DNA of 5,314 nucleotides from the NCBI GenBank assembly GCA_016866895.1, contig VGKX01000080.1, positions 1 through 5,314 on the forward strand. The letters are read 5' to 3'. Source of the stretch: Candidatus Parvarchaeota archaeon. Its GTDB lineage: Archaea; Micrarchaeota; Micrarchaeia; Anstonellales; VGKX01. The notes beneath the pieces were generated by a model. It did no database searches and was not told the DNA's origin. It was given only the letters and a program-made list of their open reading frames with translations. The number at the start of each line of letters is the position of its first letter. Within the stretch, counting starts at the first letter, position 1. Shown here in pieces: positions 1 through 5,314 of this stretch. The position numbers were made by a program, and so were the translations under genes.

Positions 1-108
1 TGGCTTGGTTGTTTTTGCTGGCTTGGTTGTTTTGGCGTGCTTGGTTGTTTTGGCTGGCTTTGCTTTTTTGGCTGGCTTGGTTGTTTTTGCTGGCTTGGTT
101 GTTTTGCC
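1..108. repeat. 18-bp tandem repeat array, six copies, cut by the left edge
   Basis: Six contiguous 18-bp units start at 1, 19, 37, 55, 73 and 91, with consensus TGGCTTGGTTGTTTTGGC. Units 1 and 5 are identical (TTTTTGC ending). Unit 3 begins GTGC instead of TGGC, unit 4 is the most diverged, and unit 6 ends in GCC. The array probably continues left of the window. The period equals six codons and the unit has no stop codon in any of the six frames, so every frame stays open through it. The + frames read as hydrophobic hexapeptides (WLGCFG, GLVVLA or AWLFWL types). The - frames read as hydrophilic ones (AKTTKP, PKQPSQ or QNNQAS types). It could be a non-coding minisatellite or the repeat tail of a gene lying to the left. 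The sequence alone does not decide. There are no spacers, so this is not a CRISPR array. Confidence 0.93.
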
Positions 109-154
109 AAGGGCAAAGCTATGCTTAAAAACTTACATGGGGAAAGTTGTAGTC

Positions 155-164
155 TTTTAAAAAT
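155..164 (+). promoter_or_regulatory. Possible archaeal TATA-box-like element upstream of the mhpF-like gene
   Basis: TTTTAAAAAT at 155-164 is the most A/T-rich block in the 120-base stretch between the repeat array and the first gene. It resembles archaeal TATA elements, with a purine-rich stretch (GGGGAAAG) some ten bases further upstream. Initiation about 25 bases downstream would start the transcript near 185-190, leaving a leader of roughly 40 bases before the ATG at 229. The rest of 109-228 shows no RNA gene or recognised motif. The call rests on composition and position only. Confidence 0.25.
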
Positions 165-228
165 TCCTGCAACCCCTACTGGCGTAAATGCGCAAACGGG
201 CTTGCATCGGTTTTGGCAGGGCAAGGAA

Positions 229-1113
229 ATGGAAAAGCTGAAAGTTGCGATTTTAGGGACAGGAAACATAGGCTCAGACCTTCTTGCAAAAGTCATGCGC
301 TCAAAATACCTTGAGTGCGCATTGTTTGTTGGCCAGAACAATGACTCTGAAGGGATGAAAAAAGCGCAGGCGCTTGGCATTAAAACCTCGGACCAGTCCA
401 TTGGGGCCATAGAGCAAAACCCCGGGTGTTGCAGCATTGTGTTTGATGCCACAAGCGCGCCTGCGCACATGAAGCATGCCCCGATACTTGAAAGGCTTGG
501 CAAATTCACACTTGACCTGACCCCTGCAAAGACGGGCAAGATGTGCATACCCATACTCAACCTTGAGCAGTGCCTTGGGTGCAGCGACGTGAATATGGTG
601 TCGTGCGGCGGCCAGTCTTCAATTCCAGTTGCATATGCGCTTGCGCAAAGCTGCCCAAAAGTCGGATACATAGAGCTTGCCACAAGCATTGCCTCAAAGT
701 CTGCGGGTCCAGGGACCAGGATAAATCTGGACGAGTATATTGAAACGACTCGAAAGGGCATTGAGGTTTTTACAGGCGTGAAGAGGGCAAAGGCGATATT
801 GAACTTGAACCCTGCGGTGCCGCCAATAGACATGCACAACACGCTTTACATGGAAATGGACAACAAGCCTGACATGGAAACAATCAGGAAAAACGTTGTT
901 GAAATGATTGGCAGGATGCAAAAGTTCACGCCAGGAATAAAGCTTGTTGCAGGGCCGGTTTGGGAGGAAGGGCGCGTGACTGTGATTACAGACATAGTCG
1001 GAGCCGGGGATTTTCTTCCAAGATATGCAGGCAACTTGGACATCATGACATGCGCAGCAGTTGCGGTTGCGGAGGAGTATGCAAAAAAGGCCGCAAGCGA
1101 AAAAGGCCAATGA
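229..1113 (+). CDS. mhpF: Acetaldehyde dehydrogenase (acetylating), MhpF/DmpF family
   Basis: Predicted cytosolic enzyme of 294 residues interconverting an aldehyde (classically acetaldehyde) plus CoA and NAD+ with the acyl-CoA and NADH. The N-terminal Rossmann loop GTGNIG lies at residues 10-15. The family motif VFDATSAPAH is at 71-80, DLTPAKTG at 96-103, and the catalytic cysteine is Cys126 in the SCGGQSSIP motif. NLDEYIETT at 166-174 and GAGDFLPRYAGNLDIMT at 258-274 also match the DmpF/MhpF/BphJ family. Length is close to the usual ~300-315. The frame is open all the way back to position 1, but ATG 229 is chosen because homology begins there and GGCAGGG at 215-221 gives a 7-base ribosome-binding spacing. 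ATG 121 or GTG 37 would add a tail unlike the family. It lies 25 bases before the aldolase gene, its usual physical partner, which receives the aldehyde through a protein channel. In this sugar-cluster context it may run in the acyl-CoA-reducing direction (inference). Confidence 0.93.
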   Translation: MEKLKVAILGTGNIGSDLLAKVMRSKYLECALFVGQNNDSEGMKKAQALGIKTSDQSIGAIEQNPGCCSIVFDATSAPAHMKHAPILERLGKFTLDLTPAKTGKMCIPILNLEQCLGCSDVNMVSCGGQSSIPVAYALAQSCPKVGYIELATSIASKSAGPGTRINLDEYIETTRKGIEVFTGVKRAKAILNLNPAVPPIDMHNTLYMEMDNKPDMETIRKNVVEMIGRMQKFTPGIKLVAGPVWEEGRVTVITDIVGAGDFLPRYAGNLDIMTCAAVAVAEEYAKKAASEKGQ

Positions 1114-1138
1114 TGGGCGGCCAGGAAGGGTAGGTTGT

Positions 1139-2155
1139 ATGAGACAGATTCTTGTGATTGACTCGACATTGAGGGACGGCTCCCATGCGATTAGGCACAG
1201 GTTTACAGCACAGCACGTCAAGGAGTATGCAGCTGCGGCAGAATCGGCAGGGGTAAAGCTGCTTGTTGTTGGCCATGGAAACGGCCTTGGCGCCTCCTCG
1301 CTTCAGATTGGGAAAAGCCTGCTTTCAGACCTTGATTATATCTCGATTGCAAAAAAGGAGCTTAAGAACACAAGGCTTGGGGTGCTTATTGTCCCCGGAT
1401 TTGGCACGATTAATGACGACCTTGAGCCGGCCCTTGACGCAGGGGCGCAAACAGTTTTTGTCACATGCCACTGCACCGAGGCAGACATTACGCAGCGGCA
1501 CATAGAGTATGTTAGCAGCCGGGGAAAGCAGGCAATAGGAGTGCTTATGATGACCCATATGCTTGATGGGGAGGGGCTTTTAGAGCAGGCAAAAAAGATG
1601 GAGCAGTACGGAGCTGATGCAGTGCTTTTGATGGATTCGGCCGGCGCCACGCTGCCTAACGAAGTGCGCCAGAAGGTTTCAGCACTAGTAAAAGGGCTTG
1701 GGATTGAAGTTGGCTACCATGCGCACAACAACCTTGGCATGGCTGTCGCAAATTCGCTTGCAGCAGTCGATTCAGGCGCAACCATTGTTGACACTACAAT
1801 GAGGGGGTTTGGGGCAGGGGCTGGCAACTGCGCCCTTGAAGTCATTACAGCAGTATTGCACAAGTCCGGCTACTCAACCGGAATGGACGAATTCAGGCTG
1901 ATGGACATAAGCGACAGGATTGTCACAAAATTCATGGACAAGCCAATAGAGATTGACGGCGTGAGGCTGACAAGCGGGATTGCGGGGGTATTCTCCGGAT
2001 TTGCACCTGTTGCACAGAAAGTCGGGGCGCAATTTGGCGTTGACCCAAAACAGATACTTGTAGAGCTTGGGAAAAGGAAGATTGTGGCAGGGCAGGAGGA
2101 TTATATAACGGAAGTTGCACTTGAGCTTTCAAAGAAAAGCAAGAAAGACGGATAG
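1139..2155 (+). CDS. mhpE: 4-hydroxy-2-oxovalerate aldolase, MhpE/DmpG family
   Basis: Class II (divalent-metal) pyruvate aldolase of 338 residues, reversibly splitting a 4-hydroxy-2-oxoacid into pyruvate and an aldehyde. An HMGL-like TIM barrel starts with DSTLRDGSHAIRH at 8-20. This holds the pyruvate-binding Arg12, metal ligand Asp13 and catalytic-base His16. THCTEAD-like residues are at 109-115, and metal ligands His194 and His196 are in YHAHNNLGMAVANS. MRGFGAGAGN is at 221-230. A C-terminal communication domain from ~260 ends in the ILVELGKRK...GQEDYI block and docks the dehydrogenase in characterised complexes. Residue 285 is Phe in the AGVFSGF motif, where I recall Tyr in DmpG/BphI. 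ATG 1139 is supported by family alignment and by GGAAGGG at 1124-1130, 8 bases upstream. An earlier in-frame start at 1061 would lie inside the previous gene. Length matches the family (337-345). Confidence 0.93.
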   Translation: MRQILVIDSTLRDGSHAIRHRFTAQHVKEYAAAAESAGVKLLVVGHGNGLGASSLQIGKSLLSDLDYISIAKKELKNTRLGVLIVPGFGTINDDLEPALDAGAQTVFVTCHCTEADITQRHIEYVSSRGKQAIGVLMMTHMLDGEGLLEQAKKMEQYGADAVLLMDSAGATLPNEVRQKVSALVKGLGIEVGYHAHNNLGMAVANSLAAVDSGATIVDTTMRGFGAGAGNCALEVITAVLHKSGYSTGMDEFRLMDISDRIVTKFMDKPIEIDGVRLTSGIAGVFSGFAPVAQKVGAQFGVDPKQILVELGKRKIVAGQEDYITEVALELSKKSKKDG

Positions 2156-2199
2156 AGTGGGAAATAAGAGGGGAGAAGAGGGAAGGGAAGCGGGAAGAA
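2131..2199 (+). other. Polypurine tract at the aldolase/TPP-enzyme junction
   Basis: Across 69 bases only six are pyrimidines (2140, 2149, 2153, 2158, 2165 and 2191), and 2166-2190 is an unbroken run of 25 purines with several GGGA and GGAG blocks. The first part encodes the Lys-rich C-terminus of the aldolase. The rest fills the gap before the next gene. Such a strand bias could affect mRNA structure or ribosome loading, or support a triplex, but no function is shown. Confidence 0.7.
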
Positions 2200-2204
2200 T
2201 TAGT

Positions 2205-2208
2205 GGTG
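2205..2208 (+). promoter_or_regulatory. Ribosome-binding site (GGTG) deciding the start of the TPP enzyme
   Basis: GGTG ends 8 bases before ATG 2217 and matches the core complement of the archaeal 16S 3' end (GGAGGTGA-type). It favours 2217 over the longer in-frame start at 2115, which would lie inside the aldolase gene. Confidence 0.5.
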
Positions 2209-2216
2209 CTTGGTTT

Positions 2217-4034
2217 ATGGAGGGAAAAGGCGGCAGGGGGCTTGTACGGGTAGCTGATTACATCGCAGGCTTTGTGGCTGCGCAAAAAGCAAGCAAGGTC
2301 TTCATGGTGGTCGGCGGCTTTAGCATGCACCTGACTGATGCGATTTCAAGGCAGCAGGGAGTGGAGTATGTCTGCATGCACCACGAGCAGGCGTGCGTCA
2401 TGGCAGCCGAAGGGTATGCAAGGGAAACTGGGGGCATGGGGGTCGCCTGCGTCACAGCAGGCCCCGGAATGACAAACACGCTGACAGGGGTCATTAGCGC
2501 GCACTTTGACTCAAGTCCTGTAATGGTGATTGCAGGACAGACCAAGGCAAGTGTCGTGAAGGCACAGGGCATCAGGCAGTACGGGGTGCAGGGTTTTGAC
2601 AGCCTGCCATTATTCAAAACTGTCGCAAAGTATGCAGTGATGATTGAGGACCCAAATTCAGTCAGGTACCACATGGAAAAGGCGGCGCACCTTGCAAGAA
2701 GCGGCAGGCCTGGGGTTGTCTGGATTGAGGTGCCCCTTGACGTTCAGCCAGTGATGGTTGACCCTGAAACACTTGCAGGGTATGTCCCAGATGATGAAGG
2801 CAAGGAATATGCCCGGGAAGTTGAAAAAAAACTCCCGCAGGCACTTGAACTGCTCAGCGGCTCCAAGCGTCCGCTGTTTTTGTTTGGAAACGGAGTGAGA
2901 TTGTCCGGGTGCGCAAAAAAGGCGATTGAGGCGGCACAAGCGATGCATGTGCCGTTTCTGACTTCAAGGCTGAACATAGACATGGTTGAATCCGACCACC
3001 GGCTTTATGTTGGAAGGCCAGGAACATACGGGCAGCGGGCCGCTAATTTTGCGGTGCAGGGATGCGACCTTCTCATTGTTGTTGGCTGCAGGCTGAGCAT
3101 GTCGCTGACAGGATACGGCTTTAGGGATTTTGCAAAAAACGCGAAAAAAATCTATGTCGATGTGGACGAATTTGAGCTTGCAAAGCCAAGCATGGATTCA
3201 GGCGGCCTGAAGATACGGTCGGATGCGGCAATTTTCCTTGAGGGGCTTTTAAGGCAGGCAAAAAATATGCCATGGCCTGCCCGCGAAAAGTGGCTTGCAA
3301 AGTGCGCAGGCTGGAAAAGGGACTATCCGACTGTGCTTGAGGAGTATATGGATGATGGCAAGGGGATAAACTCTTACCTGTTCACAAAGCGCCTGTCAGA
3401 CCAGATGGGGAAGGATGATACGATTGTAGTGGATACAAGCTCGTCGTTCCATGTTGTGGCGCAGGCCTTTGAAGTGAAGCGCGGGCAAAAATACATTACA
3501 ACAGGCGGCCTTTCCACAATGGGCTACGGGCTTCCTGCCGCAATAGGTGCGGCAAGCGCCAAAAAAAGCGGCAGGGTTGTCGCAATAATCGGCGATGGCT
3601 GCCTGCAGATGAACATACAGGAGCTGCAAACACTTGTCCATCACAAGCTGCCTGTGAAAATTTTCATCTGGACAAACAACGGCTATCTTCTTATTCGCCA
3701 CACGCAGCGCAATTTCCAGGACGGGAGGCTGGTTGGCGAAAGCCCCAAGACTGGGATGAGCTGCCCTGACACGCAAAAAATTGCCAAGGCTTACGGCATA
3801 AAATCTATTATTGTCTCAAAAATCTCCGGGCTTGACGATGCCATTAAAGAGGCGCTTGAATCCCCAGGCCATGTCATATGCGAAGTAATTTCACCTGAAG
3901 ACCAGCTTGTGATTCCTAGGGTGGCCTCTGAAAAACTTGCGGATGGGACAATGGTCTCAAAACCGTTTGACGACATGTTCCCGTTCCTTGACAGGCAGAC
4001 ATATATTAAAGAGACAACATTCCAAGATGATTGA
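2217..4034 (+). CDS. Thiamine diphosphate-dependent enzyme, acetolactate synthase-like (IlvB superfamily)
   Basis: Predicted cytosolic enzyme of 605 residues with the three-domain fold of pyruvate-processing TPP enzymes. The N-terminal pyrimidine-binding domain (~10-175) carries Glu57 in HHEQACVMAAEGYAR, the glutamate that activates the cofactor, then TAGPGMTN at 80-87. The central domain spans ~200-345. The C-terminal diphosphate-binding domain carries GDG (459-461) through to NN (487-488), the Mg-TPP signature. The ending, with KLADGTMVSKPFDDMFPFLDR at about 573-593, resembles the IlvB-like proteins annotated in bacterial LPS and capsule loci rather than housekeeping acetohydroxyacid synthase, and no small regulatory subunit is present here. 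YerE of yersiniose synthesis is a characterised precedent, adding a two-carbon unit from pyruvate to a CDP-linked 4-keto sugar. The donor here could be pyruvate or the aldolase product (inference). ATG 2217 is chosen for its GGTG site and family alignment. True acetolactate synthase activity cannot be excluded. Confidence 0.9.
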   Translation: MEGKGGRGLVRVADYIAGFVAAQKASKVFMVVGGFSMHLTDAISRQQGVEYVCMHHEQACVMAAEGYARETGGMGVACVTAGPGMTNTLTGVISAHFDSSPVMVIAGQTKASVVKAQGIRQYGVQGFDSLPLFKTVAKYAVMIEDPNSVRYHMEKAAHLARSGRPGVVWIEVPLDVQPVMVDPETLAGYVPDDEGKEYAREVEKKLPQALELLSGSKRPLFLFGNGVRLSGCAKKAIEAAQAMHVPFLTSRLNIDMVESDHRLYVGRPGTYGQRAANFAVQGCDLLIVVGCRLSMSLTGYGFRDFAKNAKKIYVDVDEFELAKPSMDSGGLKIRSDAAIFLEGLLRQAKNMPWPAREKWLAKCAGWKRDYPTVLEEYMDDGKGINSYLFTKRLSDQMGKDDTIVVDTSSSFHVVAQAFEVKRGQKYITTGGLSTMGYGLPAAIGAASAKKSGRVVAIIGDGCLQMNIQELQTLVHHKLPVKIFIWTNNGYLLIRHTQRNFQDGRLVGESPKTGMSCPDTQKIAKAYGIKSIIVSKISGLDDAIKEALESPGHVICEVISPEDQLVIPRVASEKLADGTMVSKPFDDMFPFLDRQTYIKETTFQDD

Positions 4035-4084
4035 CTTTTGCGCAGGATTTGAGCGAGGTAGGCTGAAAGACGGTTGTGGATTAC

Positions 4085-4984
4085 ATGGGTAAAAAAAGCG
4101 TATTTCTGACTGGCGCAGGCGGGTTTATTGGCAGGAACATAACCGAGCAGCTTGGCAAAAAGTATGACATTACAGGCCCAAGCCACAGCGCACTTGAGCT
4201 TACTGACGCTGCCGCAGTTGAAAAATTCATTAAGTCAAACGATTTTGATATTGTCATACATGCTGCAAACACGGGGGGCACAAGAAAAACAGTGCAGATG
4301 CAAAATGTTGTTGAGGCGAACCTCAAGTCGTTTTTCAATATTGCAAGGTGCGCAAGCAGGTTTGGGAAGCTGGTACAGATTGGAAGCGGGGCTGAGTACG
4401 ACAAAACAAGGCAGCTTGTCAGCGTCGGCGAAGGCGAATTTGACAGGATTGTGCCCTCAGACCAGTACGGGTTTTACAAATACGTGTGCGCAAGGCACAT
4501 ACAAAAATCCGAAAACATGGTTGATTTGAGGGTGTTTGGCTGCTATGGCAAATACGAGGACTATGAGATACGCTTTATCTCAAATTCAATTTGCAGGAAG
4601 CTGTTTGGCCTTCCAGTAAAAATCTCAAACAGGAATGTGGTGTTCAGCTACCTGCACGTTGACGACCTTGTAAAGGTGATAGACCACTTTGCCTCAAGCC
4701 ATGACGCAGGCCTTGAAGAAAAGTTCTACAATGTCACACCTGACGAGAAAAACGACCTTGTTGGAATCGGCAGGGCAATCAACACGGTGGCAGGCGGCAG
4801 CCAGCAAATTGAGGTGGCAAATCCCGGGCTTGGAAACGAGTACAGTGGTGACAACACAAGACTGAAAAGCCTGATGAAGGGGCTGAAGTTCAAAAGCATG
4901 GAGCAGGGGATAAAAGAGCTTCACGGATGGTATTTGCAAAACAGGGGGCAAATAGAAAAAAGCAGGGTTTCAAAGGATTGGTAG
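4085..4984 (+). CDS. NAD(P)-dependent epimerase/dehydratase/reductase, extended SDR family
   Basis: Protein of 299 residues with an N-terminal Rossmann fold. The extended-SDR signature TGAGGFIG lies at 9-16, with HAAN at 59-62. The catalytic set is Ser101 in IGSGAEY, plus Tyr128 and Lys132 in YGFYK. The mid-region motif LRVFGCYGKYEDYE at 148-161 and HVDDLVKVI at 191-199 are typical of sugar-nucleotide SDRs (COG0451-like, near GDP-fucose synthase and 4-ketoreductases). The substrate is likely a nucleotide-linked keto sugar. By analogy with YerF, it may reduce the carbonyl left after the TPP enzyme adds a branch, but a ring 4-ketoreductase or epimerase is equally possible. The start is uncertain: GTG 4076 is three codons upstream of ATG 4085 in the same frame. 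ATG is preferred because MGKKSVFLTG fits the usual N-terminus. The gene lies 50 bases after the TPP enzyme, consistent with one operon. Confidence 0.88.
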   Translation: MGKKSVFLTGAGGFIGRNITEQLGKKYDITGPSHSALELTDAAAVEKFIKSNDFDIVIHAANTGGTRKTVQMQNVVEANLKSFFNIARCASRFGKLVQIGSGAEYDKTRQLVSVGEGEFDRIVPSDQYGFYKYVCARHIQKSENMVDLRVFGCYGKYEDYEIRFISNSICRKLFGLPVKISNRNVVFSYLHVDDLVKVIDHFASSHDAGLEEKFYNVTPDEKNDLVGIGRAINTVAGGSQQIEVANPGLGNEYSGDNTRLKSLMKGLKFKSMEQGIKELHGWYLQNRGQIEKSRVSKDW

Positions 4985-5037
4985 GGAAACGTTTGAAGCA
5001 GGATTATGAACGCGGGTGCACGGACCGGAATGATACT

Positions 5038-5314
5038 ATGGGGAAAATAGAAATCGAGCCCCTTGGGCTTGTTGGGGCAAAGCTTCTAAGGGCATTTGCG
5101 GCGCAGGATGAAAGGGGAGATTTTACAAAAATATTTGACAACCAGGTTCTAGGAAGCCTTGGCTTTGAGGCAAAAGAGGTTTTCCTTTCAACAAACAGGC
5201 TTGGCGTTATCAGGGGGCTTCATTACCAGAACCCAAACCCCCAGGCAAAAGTCGTCTTTTGCACGCGTGGGCAAGTTTGGGACGTGATTGCTGACTTGAG
5301 AAAAAGTTCCACAA
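5038..5314 (+). CDS. rfbC: dTDP-4-dehydrorhamnose 3,5-epimerase family protein (RmlC-like), 3' end missing
   Basis: The first 92 codons are present and the frame is open at the right edge; the family is usually ~180 residues, so about half is visible. Motifs in order are DERGDFTKIF at 24-33, then STNRLGVIRGLHYQNP at 51-66 with substrate-binding Arg59 and catalytic-base His62. QAK at 69-71 supplies the conserved Lys71, and GQVWDVIADLRKSS at 78-91 follows. These match the RmlC cupin, which epimerises C3 and/or C5 of a nucleotide-linked 4-keto-6-deoxy sugar. The catalytic Asp and Tyr of the second half lie outside the window, so activity cannot be judged and a C3-only epimerase is possible. The sugar need not be rhamnose in this cluster. 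ATG 5038 fits the family N-terminus. No strong ribosome-binding site is visible; GGAATGAT at 5027-5034 is the nearest candidate. The gene begins 53 bases after the SDR stop. Confidence 0.9.
   Translation, partial: MGKIEIEPLGLVGAKLLRAFAAQDERGDFTKIFDNQVLGSLGFEAKEVFLSTNRLGVIRGLHYQNPNPQAKVVFCTRGQVWDVIADLRKSST

Larger units (their letters stand above)
1..269 (-). other. Candidate - strand open frame with Pro/Gln/Lys hexapeptide repeats, open at left edge
   Basis: On the - strand an ATG at 269-267 opens a frame with no stop down to the left edge, giving 89 complete codons. The first ~54 residues are not repetitive and are rich in Cys, Pro and Phe. The last ~35 residues are the 18-bp array read as six-residue units of the KQPSQ(P/Q) type. 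Inner start options in the same frame are TTG at 224-222, 116-114 and 110-108. Against it being a gene: the ATG start overlaps the 5' end of the divergent mhpF-like gene by 41 bases, the array is open in all frames by composition, and I recognise no family. A tail of this composition would make a plausible disordered linker if the frame is real. The role is unknown and the call is weak. Confidence 0.18.

Noticed and set aside
1..108. CRISPR array
   Set aside because: The units are contiguous 18-mers with no unique spacers.
102..118. Hairpin TTTGCC-AAG-GGCAAA at the right end of the repeat array as a terminator
   Set aside because: The stem is short, no T-run follows on either strand, and it arises from the edge of the last repeat unit meeting flanking sequence.
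37..228. Start of the dehydrogenase gene at GTG 37 or ATG 121
   Set aside because: MhpF-family homology starts at ATG 229, which has a suitable ribosome-binding site. The upstream residues come from the repeat and a non-family stretch.
1061..1138. Earlier in-frame start of the aldolase gene
   Set aside because: It would lie within the dehydrogenase gene and add a basic tail not seen in the family. ATG 1139 has a well-spaced GGAAGGG site.
694..1221. Long - strand open frame opposite the dehydrogenase and aldolase genes, and similar ones opposite the other genes
   Set aside because: They lie antisense to genes with strong family motifs, have Cys/His/Pro-rich compositions typical of reversed coding sequence, and show no recognisable domain.
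229..2155. Aromatic meta-cleavage (mhp/dmp) catabolic operon
   Set aside because: Only the last two enzyme families are present. No hydratase, hydrolase or ring-cleavage dioxygenase is visible, and the downstream genes are for sugar-nucleotide work. Genes left of the window could still change this view.
2115..2216. Earlier in-frame start of the TPP enzyme gene
   Set aside because: It overlaps the aldolase C-terminus, and the extra residues are just the translated polypurine tract. ATG 2217 with GGTG fits better.
2217..4034. Housekeeping acetohydroxyacid synthase large subunit (ilvB)
   Set aside because: There is no ilvN or ilvC neighbour, and the C-terminal block resembles IlvB-like proteins of glycan loci. 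It is retained only as an alternative function.

Overview
The window looks like part of an archaeal surface-glycan (nucleotide-sugar) gene cluster. Arginine is written mostly with AGG, ATA isoleucine codons are frequent, intergenic gaps are short, and a GGTG-type ribosome-binding site precedes the third gene. These traits suggest an archaeon, perhaps of a DPANN-like lineage. Codon use alone cannot exclude an unusual bacterium, so the taxonomic call is tentative.

Layout. Positions 1-108 are six head-to-tail copies of an 18-bp unit that runs off the left edge. Positions 109-228 hold no convincing gene on the + strand, but contain a weak TATA-like candidate and the upstream region of the first gene. 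Five + strand genes follow, separated by 25, 61, 50 and 53 bases: an acylating acetaldehyde dehydrogenase (mhpF family, 229-1113), a 4-hydroxy-2-oxovalerate aldolase (mhpE family, 1139-2155), an acetolactate-synthase-like thiamine diphosphate (TPP) enzyme (2217-4034), an extended short-chain dehydrogenase/epimerase (4085-4984), and the first 92 codons of an RmlC-type sugar 3,5-epimerase (5038 to the right edge). No terminator-like hairpin with a T-run is apparent between them, so one transcription unit is likely.

How the genes may work together. MhpF and MhpE family proteins normally form a channelled pair at the end of aromatic meta-cleavage pathways. Here they sit next to sugar-nucleotide enzymes, and no ring-cleavage genes are visible. 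TPP enzymes with pyruvate-decarboxylase chemistry are known to attach a carbon branch to a nucleotide-linked 4-keto sugar, which an SDR then reduces (the YerE/YerF yersiniose precedent). The inferred model is that the aldehyde dehydrogenase and aldolase run in the synthetic direction to make a 4-hydroxy-2-oxoacid. The TPP enzyme would decarboxylate it and transfer the remaining acyl unit to a keto sugar, and the SDR and RmlC-type protein would finish a branched-chain sugar. The aldolase also appears to carry Phe where characterised homologues have the Tyr that controls C4 stereochemistry, which would fit a changed substrate role.

The main unexplained element is the left end. The 18-bp array is open in all six frames and, on the - strand, belongs to an 89-codon open frame with a Pro/Gln/Lys/Ser hexapeptide repeat that overlaps the start of the dehydrogenase gene.
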